The notes under the pieces: model-generated
Seen by the model: the letters and a program-made list of their open reading frames with translations, nothing else
The model's database searches: none
What the model was told of the DNA's origin: nothing
Part shown: piece after piece, positions 38,899 through 50,010 of the stretch
How positions within the stretch are numbered: position 1 is the first letter of the stretch
Layout of the letters: each line of letters opens with the position of its first letter
Translations under genes and position numbers: made by a program
Assembly: GCF_031877795.1 (NCBI RefSeq)
Contig: NC_133933.1
Span: 20,984,029-21,048,028, forward strand
DNA: 64,000 nt
From: Strix aluco
Lineage: Eukaryota > Chordata > Aves > Strigiformes > Strigidae
Reading direction: 5' to 3'

Positions 38899-39004
38899 CT
38901 CAGACTCTCAAATGTGTAGATCATGTCTTGGTTGGAAAAATGAATTGCAAACTCAGACTCTCAAATGTGTAGATCATGTCTTGGTTGGAAAAATGAATTG
39001 CAAA
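38899..39004. repeat. Perfect 53-bp tandem duplication
   Basis: Two directly adjacent copies, 38899-38951 and 38952-39004, are identical over all 53 bases, each beginning ctcagactctcaaatgtg and ending tgaattgcaaa. There is no sign of a third copy or of a repeat family. Perfect identity implies a recent local duplication, or an assembly artefact. Confidence 0.95.
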
Positions 39005-42000
39005 GCTCTTCCTCCATTATTCAAGCATGCCTGTGCCATCAGGGTCCCCTTTTTGAAATGACTCTGTGGTAGTCATCATTGGAAAAAGTATTCTGCTTGG
39101 CTTTGGTTCTCCCTTAAGATGATGTCATAGCTCTCTGAAAAGGTGGGCCAGTAGGATGGTAGGAGTGGTGTTTTGTCACTGTCAGTGCCATTTCTCATGA
39201 TCCTGTTAACCTTATGAAGTCCCAACCTCAGCACCTCCTGGAATTGAGGCAACTAATATAAATCATCCTCATGAGTGTTGAAAATAGCTTTCTGACATGA
39301 TATGAATGCACTCTAAAGGCTTTAAAACCAGAAAGCAAATAAACACCATCTTTTTATGTTTAGCTTGATGGTTTTTGAAACCTGATATTTTAACATCAGA
39401 TTTACAAGTTTTGGACTCCTCTCTGTTCGTTATTAGGAAGGGGAAACAATAGCTATATCTGAAATCAGCTACAAACTGCTTAATAGATTATAGAAATCTT
39501 CCACTTAGGCAGCTGGTTAAGATAAATACGTTCATGTGTATCTGTATATGTCCCCTTTCTAGTGAGATGTTTATTAGAACCAGCCCCTAGTCTTAGTGAA
39601 GTCATATGGTAATGTGAACCCATTTCAATGAGCTGGGGGCTTACAAATGTTCTTCATAAATGTAAACTAAATCTCATTTAGCTCAAAAGAATCTCGTGAT
39701 TCATTAAATTGACAATTAGGACAAAAGTTTAGGGCCAAAATGACAAAACTCGATTGATTTACACCATCCGGGGTACAGTCTGCAGTATCTATTTGTTTCC
39801 TACTACAGCATGAAAAGCAAAATAGTCCTTCACTGTTCTGTTGACTAATCAAGCGAGAACAGAAAATAAACAGGGGGCAGGATTTTGTTGATTTTTACAT
39901 TTAATCAAGAGCACACTAAATAGGTCATGGCACCACTTTGCCTTCTCCTGATGTAAAGCAAAGACTCATCTGTTGCTTGTGCTGGAACCTGCAGCACATC
40001 TCCAAAGCAAGAAGGCAAAACAAAGAGACAACCAAAAAAATTACAAAGAGTAAATTAAATTTCACTGTAAATCTTTGTTTGACAAAATACACATTGCTGC
40101 ACAGGTTTAGAAGGTGATAACATCAGTCTATTAGCTCAGAGATTAAAGTAAAATGTTCTTCAAAATCCTATCGCGTTTATTTCTTTGGAACCGCATTTGG
40201 TGCTTTAGCATTATGGTCACCAAAACTTTTTGACTTTTTATTTTATTTTCCTTTGGTCCTTAAGTTGTAAAGTTTATCGTATCTGCTTGATATAGTTCAT
40301 TTTAACATCATGAATTTGCAATTTACATGAGCCAGGGAAGATAATTCTACAATGCGCAGGCTTTCTGATTAACTGTGTGTGACTTAAGTAGATCTGAGAA
40401 ATGAGTTTTTATTAAAGAGTGTTTTGAAAGACCTAAATTCAGCCATACTTTATGAAGCAGAAATTATTTATTTTTGTAACTAGTCTAATTTCTGATAATC
40501 AGTACAGTCCTTTGTTGTGCAAGGTTATTGGCAGTGGTGGGGGACGTTTGCCAAGGAAGGGCACTAGGAGGAGGGGGAAACAGTGCAGTGCAGGAGTAAG
40601 TTCTGGTGGAGAATTTACACCAAAAAGTATGTTCATAATTGCTCAAGAAAAAGCTTGTGGGACCGGAGTCTGAGAACTCATTTGATGAATATGCAAAACG
40701 TATCATTTTGCACATAAATGGCTAACCTCACAAACACAGTGTATTTACATTGATTTGCTTAATGTGCACACTTCACATGTTTCCTATGCACCTTTTTTTA
40801 GAGACGTGTGGCAGAAATTACCTGCATGGGTTTACTTTTTTAGTCTGACAATTTACCAATGCTTTTTAATCGCCCATACCTTGGGCATCAGATACTTGAA
40901 TAATGACATCCAGTCCTCCATCCCTTCGTGATGAGGTCAGTCGGATTTCTGTCACTGAATTCATGTGGGGCTGGATGGAAGAATATTAATTTTGCTGGAG
41001 TTTTTTTTTCCCTTCAGGTCTTACTTCTGTCTGTCTGAACTACTTCAGCTGCAGAAGACTATTTTAGGAAAAGTTCAATAAATCTCTTCATAACTGGAAA
41101 TGTTAGAGGGTTATTCAGGACCATTTTATCAGTACCTGCTAATTTCTAGTGTTTGCATCGTGTCCTCTATAGGCTTTGAGATTAAGTTGGCACTATGATA
41201 TTTCTCTTATACTAGACACAGCCATACAGAAACAAGATGCACTTGTGTTTTTTGCCCTTCATGGTGATATAAGGTGGAGTAAGTCAGTCACCTGTGTCAG
41301 TGACTTCATATTAACTGAGAACCCACTCTTTTAAATAACCAGGCTTAGATGTCTCTGTATAAATAAACAAATCAGTAGGAGATAGTTCTGCCCTAGTCCT
41401 GACAGGTCTAGTCTTAATTATCAACAGTTTTTCAGTAGTTTCATAACAGAAGAATTTACTCACACTCATTCCTGAAACAGAATAAAGTAATATAATAAAG
41501 AGGCATATAAAACACCTAAAAATGAAAAATAGAAAAACCTGTGGGAATTGTACATGTTCAGTCCAAAGAAACATAGTCTGATTGTAAGCTTACCTGTCTT
41601 TCCAGATGTAAAAGGATATTACTGCTCAACAGAAAACAGTTACTCTCACTGATCATAAAAACAGAAGCAGGTAAAAATCAGTTAAATATTAAGCAATATT
41701 ATATACTTAAGTAAATATTTATATTATAATTCATAACACACATATATAAATATATAAAGTGTAAGTGATTATACAACTGCAGTAGACACCTTCGGTTTCT
41801 ATCAATAAACTCCCCAAGAATCACTTTCAACGGATGTATTTAAATCAGGATTTAGAAACTTCTTCCAGATGTCAGGACATGTATAGGAGCAATAGGCCAG
41901 ACTTAAATCTAGCTTATACTTCTGTATGTAGGGTATAACAGCAGTTAATATTTCCATTCTTCTATTTCCAGCCTTCTCATGATGCAGGATAACCATGTCA

Positions 42001-45000
42001 CCATTTGGGGCTTGTTTCCTTTCCTGTGCTTGTTTCTGTTCTCTCATATATTAAGTTGTTGGTGGCTCCAACACTGGAGTTCTTGCTAGGACTTCTGGGA
42101 CCTACTGTAACACAAATAACATCAGCATCACTGACTTTGGACTTTTAAAAGTGTAGGGGTGTTGTTTAATTTGTCGCGGGAAGATCAGCTCTAACTGTAA
42201 TGGCTCTAAGAGAGGATGGTAGGGTTAAGTTCCCCTTTGTTCTCCTTGGTGGCACAGCGAGTCTAGCCCTGGCTGCATGATGCTTGAGCTTAGACTGGGA
42301 GAGGTCCCTTGGCTGCTGAGCATCCTCCTGGGGCATGAAATATGGGAGTTTGCTCCACGCAGGGTGAGGAGGGACCTGAAGCCAGAACTCCCACTGCCTG
42401 TGTCTGTGCTTCGGCTGCCAGGGCTGTGTTGAGAGACCACGATGCCTTCCTCCCTCCTGGCAAAGCCTGCTGCAAATTGGGGCTTCCTGGGCGTGTTGAG
42501 GCTGGTGCTACACCTGCAGCTCTGAGGCAGAGCTGAAAGCTCTGGAAGATGAGATTTAGTGTTTCCCAAGGGCTAGCTCTGTGTAGAGGTTTTTGGATCA
42601 CTTAACCCTCAGTCTAATCTTTCTCGTGCCTTATGTGGGGCACCTGGCTCTGGATTTTCAATTCTACACCATACACCGAGTGTTTAGGCTTTCCAGTGCT
42701 TTCCTTGCTGGTGTCTAAGTGCTAACATAATTTTTTAGGACCAAATACTGCATCTCTTCATTGAGTACATGTTTTTTAAAGGATGCTTTTGTTTATTTGT
42801 TTGTCTTGATGTGAAACATGTTTGAAGAAAGATGGGCTGGATTAATTTCTTTGACCCTAAAATCATGCCAGCAACAAAACCAAGGAAACGCTTTCCTCCA
42901 TGTACCTCAGAAAGAATTAGTACTGAACAGCCAGTATGTCAAGTTAAGTGCAGATTGATTCTGGAGCCTAATTGGTGAGATTTATTGACAATACAGCATT
43001 TGGCTAGTTATAATAGACTCCTATTCATTGTACAGTTGATAATTCAACAAGTAGCTGATTCTAATTTTCAGTGTTTGTTATACCATTAAGGCTGACTTTA
43101 TTAGCCTACTCAGGGATGTTTAAAAACAATTAACCTTAATTTTTTAAAGTGGAATGTGAGACTTCAGCTATTAAGCTTCAATTCTGCTTTAACTGCTCCA
43201 GGGCATTAGACACATGGCTCCTGAATTCCAGCACCTTATTAACACAGGACAGCAGGCTATTCAACAAAGAAACCTAAAGTTTGATTTTTACTTCTACACA
43301 CTTGTGGCTTTCCTCATATAGGTAACCTCACATATGAATGAGATTCCCTTCTTTTAATTAGTTTTGGGACCAAGGTGTAAATTCTTGTTGTGGTGAAGCA
43401 TGGTGTAGGCCAGTGTTTAACTGAAAAATTGCAAATATCCTGATGATCTGCACCTGCAGAGAGAGGATCCATTTTAGAATGTTGTCAGACAAAAATTATA
43501 GGTGGCTTTTCAGACAGAGCACTCTTTCTAGGGCTCCAAAATCAGGCGTGCGTTTCTACAAAGGAGAATTTAGGAAAGGTTTCAAAGCAGATCAAAGTTA
43601 TAGAGTTTCCTGATGGTTCGACTTTGTAGCACTAAGCCTGCTGGGTGTTTTGCAAGGATCCATTGTACCTAGCTGCACTCTGAAAGCACAGCCACAGCTT
43701 TGCATGCATTACACCAGCCATGTTTTCTGTAAAGCTTTACAAATTGCCTAATCCAGGTTAGGCCTTTTCTGGAAGCTCTTTAATCCTTCTAACATTTGCA
43801 TAATGATCTCAATACTGTAATTCTTGTGTGATAGTGTTGAAGCTCTTTATGACTTAACATTAATGATATACAAGAATAATGGAATACCAAATTGACTTCA
43901 TCATCTTTCAGGACTGAGAATACCATAAATTTCAATGTTTAAAAAAGTGTGGGACCAAGTTCAGTCCTGGTGTAATCACAGTGACATCTCTAGAGCTAGG
44001 TGGGGCCTGCATTGACTTTGTCCTGCTTAAGTAAATATTAACTCATATTTGGGAATCTAAATGAGGGGGTAGATTCTACTAAAGACCTCCAATTAAAAAA
44101 AAGGAACCTTTCACAGTGGTATCCTATCAAAATAATACTTTTTTCCCTAGGACTTTGATTAAAACATGATAATCTCCCATGATAATTCTAAACTAATCAG
44201 CTGAAATAAAAAATAGATGAGGGTTGCATGAATACTTTATGTGAACGGTAAGAAAGTCTCTAGTTCTGAGATATTGTGTTAAAATTTGCAGGACTACACA
44301 GCAGGTAATACAAGGTTGAGTTCCCATTTCTGTCCTTCTGCAGACATTACAATAAGGCAGCACAACACAAGCTGAAAGGCGATCCCAAGCAGCCATGCAA
44401 AACTAGTGTTAAGGTGATAAAAATGAGGGATGGTCTGGCAGGCATGCTCACAGAAAAAAAAGGACTTCCATAGTAATTCAGAACATAATTCATTTCCATT
44501 TCCATGAGCAAATAGACTAAGAAACTGAATTATAGGGTGATATTCATGTATGTAACACAGGTGATAGGTTTTTCTAGAAAAAATACCATTTTTTAACAAC
44601 TATCACTCAATGCAACCAATATCTGATGTCTTGCTTATTCATCTGCTTGGTCTTTAATACCTGGGAGTTTGCATATGACTTTTATTCTCAGAAGAAAACA
44701 CAAAAATAAAGTATTTCTCCCTACAAAAACAAAACCTCTGTGGGCTTTTTCGTGTCTCAGCTATGCTTTCTTGACCTGGCATCTGGTCATAAGGATATCA
44801 TGGGAAGCATGTATCTTGATGAGCAGATATATGCAGTTGTTTGTGCTCAGTACCTATGAATGATTAAATGTGTGGAAGAAGACAATTACCCAGATAACAC
44901 CTTATTTCTCCAAGGAGTAGTAGAAACCCTACCTTTCATTTGCTGAGTGCCATCAGAAGTTTTGTAGTCCTCTTTGTTTATTGTGATAAAAGGAGATGAC

Positions 45001-45692
45001 TCCAAGTTAACAAAACGGTTTATATGATATTTTAAATGTTTTTTTCTTCATAAAGCATATTCTGTAACCTTTAAAAAACTATTAAAAAGTTGTCTTGGTG
45101 CATGTGTGATTGAGTTGTGCATTCCAAAGTCCCAATTTTGTGGCACATTATGAACTAATTAGAAGAGAGACTGTGAGAAGCAATAAAGGGTATTGAAGTT
45201 GCACTGACAGGAGATAGTAGCTGACTCCTTAAATTATCTGTGCCGCAGGTTAAGACTTATCTTGCATGAGCATGCCTGTGCCGCCTTACAACCTTGTGTG
45301 AGCAACTCACCCCAGCCTGGCTTCACAGGGCTACTTCATCCTGTGCTTGAGCATCTCTCAAAAGAGAGGTTGAGATGAGAAAGACACTGTCCCCTCCCAG
45401 CGCACAGCAAAGCTGCGGTCACCAGGTCTGGGTTTCCTACTGAAGCAAACAGGGATATTGCATCTACTGATAGATGCTTTTTCCCCTGAGGAGCTGTGCT
45501 GTAATTTTTGTCCGGGCAGCTAGTTGGAGTCCCACGAAACCTTTGAACATTATGGCTGTATTTAGACGTCAAAGCCTTCAGCCTGGAGACTATCCTTGTA
45601 CCTGTGGTAAAAGCCTCTCCTGTGCTGACAAGGCTACCATGCAGTCCTCTGTTGTGAATAGTGAATGATCACCCCATTTTCTCTATTTTCAG

Positions 45693-45764
45693 GAGATTTG
45701 TCCTCACCAAGATGAGAGTCATTCCAAAAGGAGCTTTCGCAGGACTCGGTGACCTAGAAAAAAT
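45693..45764 (+). CDS. FSHR: Follicle-stimulating hormone receptor, exon 2 (first leucine-rich repeat)
   Basis: This 72-bp exon encodes the first leucine-rich repeat of the FSHR hormone-binding ectodomain. Joined to exon 1 it reads [12 protein letters not shown], then [13 protein letters not shown], with the last codon (AT-) split into exon 3. The match to mammalian FSHR exon 2 is close, and 72 bp is the expected size. The acceptor is a pyrimidine-rich stretch ending in ttttcag (45686-45692). The donor is gtatgt from 45765. Both flanking introns are phase 2, as is usual for the repeat-encoding exons of glycoprotein-hormone receptors, so the exon is symmetric and could be skipped without a frameshift. 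The open frame reads on into intron 2 as far as 45879, which is intronic read-through and not protein. Confidence 0.96.
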
Positions 45765-46837
45765 GTATGTATTATGTCAATATTTACTAGGAAACAACTA
45801 TTTTACTCCAAACAGCAGTTTCTGGTTGCAGCTCCTTTTACAGCCAGTGAGTAAGACCCTATCTCTGAGCTTCAGCTAGTTTCATCTTTCTGTTTAAAAA
45901 AAAAAGAAACATTTTTTTTAACCCCATGTTTCAAAACATTGTTGTCATAAATACATTTTTATATCAGCAAGCAGGCAGTCCTCGGTCAAAGAGCTGGATC
46001 AGCATGGAGTGTCGTTACATTCAATAAATACAGTGCCATAGCAGAAGATCATGGGAAACTGATTATTTCAAGAATTTTAAAATGAAACAGTGGAAAGATT
46101 AGGGACGAAAGCTCTCCTGTTCATAACAGGTCAGCCAATTCTCTTTTCACTAATGAATAAATAAGATTATTTTGTGTGTGTTCACAGTCAGGATGTGTGA
46201 GAGAAGTTTCTTATGGGTGATAGATCCAAAAATCTTAGCACATAAACTGTGTAAGCACCTAAATTCTGAGAATTTTAGTGATAAGCCTGGAGATAAAGTT
46301 ATGAGCACCTTTAACAAAGAGATGTATCATACGTTTCTTAGTATACTACTGTGGATGTATTGCAGCCCTCCATCACTAGAAGGAAAAATCCTTAGTAATA
46401 TGTTTCCTACTGTTCTTTAGTGACAGAAGATCTATGGGTTAGCTGATGCTAGCAGCAGAAGTGATAAGTGTCACGGTCCAACCTGAACTATTCTGGGACA
46501 TTTACAATTTTTCTGAATTATTGAATTTTGAATATATGAGCAAATCACAACATTTTGTTTAGAAACACACCCAGCGCTTGCACCCTGACAGGAGAGGGTC
46601 ACAAACAGGCTGTTCACCCAAGAGGAGTCTGAGTGGGAGTGGGAAATGTACTTTAAAGTCAGTGCCTTTTTCAGTGCTGTGTGTGTAACAGCAAAACTAA
46701 AAAGGAATAGATTACCAACATTTATCTGCATCATTTCTACCCTTTTCCCTCATACTCTTCCATAAGTAAGGGATTTAGCAAGAAGGTGAACACACAAGTT
46801 ATGGCGAGGAAAAGGGAAGAATTTTGAACCTAGAGAA

Positions 46838-46924
46838 GGATGGATGGATGGATGGATGGATGGATGGATGGATGCATGGATGCATGGATGCATGGATGGA
46901 TGGATGCATGGATGCATGGATGGA
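46838..46924. repeat. (GGAT)n microsatellite with GCAT variants
   Basis: About 22 tetranucleotide units run without a frame break. Most are GGAT, and several GCAT variants cluster in the second half. On the minus strand it translates as a spurious Ser-Ile-His-Pro repeat. It lies a short distance before the 5' edge of the long CR1 copy. Confidence 0.95.
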
Positions 46925-47150
46925 GAACAAGCAGTGAACATTCAAGAAGGATTGAAGAGCTACTGGTCAGTAGCAAATGGTAAAGCTCACATGGCACCGG
47001 GCTTTTTCTGAAGTGTGAGATCCATTTCAGGACATCACTGTAGGTTCAGGAGTCTTCTATTGGCACATGGTACCCACTAAAAAACCTTCAGTTGCTGCAT
47101 CCCACTCGCAGATCCAGACCCTCACAAGCCCATCAAGCAGAGCTGTAAAT

Positions 47151-47421
47151 GGTCCTGCAAGCAGCAGTAAGGGACTCTGGAGCAGAGGTAGTTTTTCATC
47201 AATCCTCCCAAAGAGAAGGGGTTTGAAAGGGCCAACTGAACCTGGCAAATCAACAATTGGTTATGGGACTGGTGCCACAGCCAGGGGTTCAGCTACTTAG
47301 ACCATGAGATTCACTTTGAGAAACATGGCCTGCTGGGGCTGATGGGATCCATCTGTTAGAGAAGGGGAAAAACATCTTTGGTCATAGGCTTGCCAAGCTG
47401 GTGAGGAGGGCTTTAAACTAA
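47151..47421 (+). pseudogene. CR1 ORF1 remnant (esterase-domain C-terminus)
   Basis: The text matches the C-terminal end of the esterase (SGNH-hydrolase-like) domain in CR1 ORF1: a VRDSGAEVVFSSILP block from about 47160, a block like NWL-DWCH near 47260, the DGIHLLEKGKNIFGHR block with its Asp and His, and the ending LAKLVRRALN followed by TAA at 47419-47421. A single-base loss near 47335-47345 shifts the frame. The N-terminal part of ORF1, including the catalytic serine region, is missing. Confidence 0.8.
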
Positions 47422-47579
47422 AGTTGCTGGTGGAGGAAAACCTCAATCAATCCCACTCCTACCAGTTTGATGCCGGCACCAGCAATAGATATCCAGAGCC
47501 TGGAGAGGGGTCACAGAACAGGAGAGCACCTGCAGAGCAGCACAAAGGAGTTCCAGCCAGTAAGTCAGCTTCATCAGGG

Positions 47580-48210
47580 GTCACACTTAAATGCCTCTAT
47601 GCAAATGCACATAACATGGGGAATAAACAAGAGGAGCTGGAGATGTGCACACGTCTGCAGGGCTGTGACCTTATTGGCATCATGGGAATATGGTAGGATG
47701 GCTCCCCTGACTGGAGTGTTGGAATGGAAGGATACAGGCTCTTTAGGAAGGACAGGCAGGGGAGATGAGGAGGAGGCAGTCATCCTCTATGTCAACAACC
47801 AGCTGAAGTGAATGGAGCTCTGCCTGGGGATGGATGAGGAGCCAACTGAGTTTATGTGTAAGGATTAAAGGGAAGGCAGAGACAAGTGATGTTATAGTGT
47901 GGGTCTGCTACAGGCCACCTGACCAGGAAGACCTAGCAGATGAGGCCCTCTATAGACACATAGGAGCAGCCTCATATTCACAAGCCCTGGTCCTCATGGG
48001 GGACGTCAACCACCCCAACATCTGTTGGAAGGACAACACAGCAGTGCGTAGGCAATCCAGGAGGTTCCTGGAATACATTGATGATAAAAGTGACAGAGGA
48101 GCCGACAAGGAGAGGTGCTATGCTGGACCTTGTTCTCACCAACATCTTCCTCTGGTAGGGAGTGTGAAGGTCAAGGACAGCATTGGCTGCAGTGACCATT
48201 AAATGGTGGA
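47580..48210 (+). pseudogene. CR1 ORF2 remnant, endonuclease domain
   Basis: The segment opens with LKCLYANAHNMGNKQEELE, the usual start of the CR1 AP-endonuclease-like domain. It continues with CDLIGI, VWVCYRPPDQED (near 47900), LMGDVNHPNICWKDN (about 47994-48040) and ends with GCSDH near 48190, the conserved Ser-Asp-His end of the domain. A TAG interrupts it at 47694-47696 and at least two frameshifts follow, so no active protein is encoded. Confidence 0.88.
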
Positions 48211-48499
48211 ACTCAAGATCCTTAGGGTAGTGAATAGGGCACACAGCAAACTCACTACCCTGGACTTCAGGAGAGCAGATTTTGGCCTCTTCAGGAATAC
48301 ATTTGGCAGGGTAACACGGGATGTAGCTCTGGAGGGAAGAGGGGCCTAAGAAAGCTGGTTAATATTCAAGGATCACCTCCTCCAAGCTCAGTAGCGATGC
48401 ATCCCGATGCAAAGGAAGTCAGATAAGACCATCAGGAGGCCTGCATGGATGAACAAGAAGCTCCTGGGCAAGCTCAAACATAAAAAGAAAGCCTGAGAG

Positions 48500-50010
48500 G
48501 GTGGAAGCAAGGACAGGTGGCCTGGGAGTTGTACAGAGAAACTGTACAGATAGCCAGGGATCTGGTTAGGAAGGCCAAATCCCTGGCACAATTAAATCTG
48601 GCCAGGGACATCAATGGCAACAAAAAAAGCTTTTACAGGTACATTGGTGGTAAAAGGAAGACTAGAGAAGATGTGGGCCCTTTCCAGAAGGAAAAGGGAG
48701 ACTTTGTCACCAAGGATATGGAGAAAGCTGAGGTACTCAATGACATTTTTGCCTCAGTCTTCACCGGCAAGTGCTCCAGCCACACCACCCAAGAGGCAGA
48801 AGGCAAAAATGGGAGAAGGAAGAACCACCCATTATAAGAGAAGATCAGGTTCAAGATGATCTAAGGAACCTGAAGCTGCACAGTTCCATAGGACCTGATG
48901 AGATGCATCCACAAGTCCTGAGGGAACTGGCGGACAAAGTGGCTAAGCCACTGTCCATCATATTTGAGAAGTCGTAGCAGTCCAGTGAAGTTCCCACTGA
49001 CTGGAAAAGGGGAAACATAACCACCATTTTTAAAAAGGGAAATAAAGAAGATCAGGGGAACTACAGGCCAGTCAGTCTCACCTCTGCACCTGGCAAGATC
49101 ATGGGGCGGATCCTCCTGAAAACTATGCTAGGGCACATGGAAAATAAGGACGTGATTGGTGACAGACAACATGCTTCACTAAGGGCAAATCATGCCTGAC
49201 AAATCTGGTGGCTGCCTACGATGGGATTACAGCACTGGTGGACAAGGGAAGAGCAACTGACATCATTTACCTGAACTTGTGTAGAGCATTTGACACTGTC
49301 CCACACAACATCCTTGCCCCTAAATTGGAGACACATGGATTTGACGGAGGGACCTCTTAGTGGATAAGGAATTGTCTGGATAGTTGCACTCAGAGAGTTG
49401 CAGTCAATGGCTCAATGTCCAAGTGGAGAGCAGTGACGAGTGGCGTTCCTCAGAGGTCGATGTTGGGACAAGTGCTATTTAACATCTTTGTTGATGACAT
49501 GGACAGTGGGATTGAGCGCACCCTCAGCAAGTTCACTGACGACACCAAGCTGTGTGGTGCAGCCAACACGCTGGAGGGAAGGGATGTGCCATCCAGAGGG
49601 ACCTGGACAGGCTGGAGAGGTGGGCCTGTGCAAACCTCATGAAGTTCAGCAAGGCCAAGTGCAAGGTCCTGCACATGGGTCGGGGCAGTCCCAAGCGCAA
49701 GGACAGGCTGAGGGAGGAGTGGATTGAGAGCAGCCCTGTGGAGAAGGACCTGAGGATATTAGTGGATGGAAAACTGACTATGAGCCAGCAACGTGCACTT
49801 GCAGCCCAGAAAGCCACTTGTATCCTGGGCTGCATCAAGAGAAGTGTGGCCAGCAGGTCGAGGGAGGGGATTCTCCCTCTACTCCAATCTTGTGAGACCC
49901 CACCTGCAGTACTGCATCCAGCTCTGGGGCTCCCAACATAAGAAGGACATAGACATGTTGGATTGAGTCCAGAGGAGGGCAATGAAGATGATCAGGGGGC
50001 TGGAGCACCT
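48500..50010 (+). pseudogene. CR1 ORF2 remnant, reverse transcriptase and C-terminal domain
   Basis: Recognisable blocks appear in order: [19 protein letters not shown] (48517 on), [18 protein letters not shown] (about 48890), a block like NYRPVSLTS (about 49060), [11 protein letters not shown] (about 49280), SGVPQ and [13 protein letters not shown] (49437-49515), [12 protein letters not shown], then after a frameshift [20 protein letters not shown] (about 49622). The palm motif is FVDD, where the family more often has FADD. A stop at 48976-48978 and several further stops and shifts inactivate it. Confidence 0.9.

Larger units (their letters stand above)
14614..45692 (+). other. FSHR: FSHR intron 1 (31,079 bp, phase 2)
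   Basis: The intron runs from the gtaagt donor after exon 1 to the ttttcag acceptor before exon 2. I recognise no host coding exon inside it. It contains poly-T and poly-A tracts, a 13-base G run, ancient CR1-like debris at 32120-32660 and about 33500-33650, a 53-bp tandem duplication at 38899-39004, a short GT repeat, an AT-rich patch near 41690-41760 and a G+C-rich patch at about 42230-42600. Open frames in it, up to about 130 codons on either strand, look like chance frames with no recognisable protein similarity. Regulatory elements are possible but cannot be identified by eye. Confidence 0.9.

Noticed and set aside
46750..46941. Ser-Ile-His-Pro tandem repeat protein on the minus strand
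   Set aside because: It is the translation of the GGAT microsatellite, with no codon variation expected of a selected repeat protein.
49533..49982. 149-codon minus-strand open frame as a host gene
   Set aside because: It lies antisense to CR1 ORF2 and recurs in the second CR1 copy, so it is a by-product of the retrotransposon.
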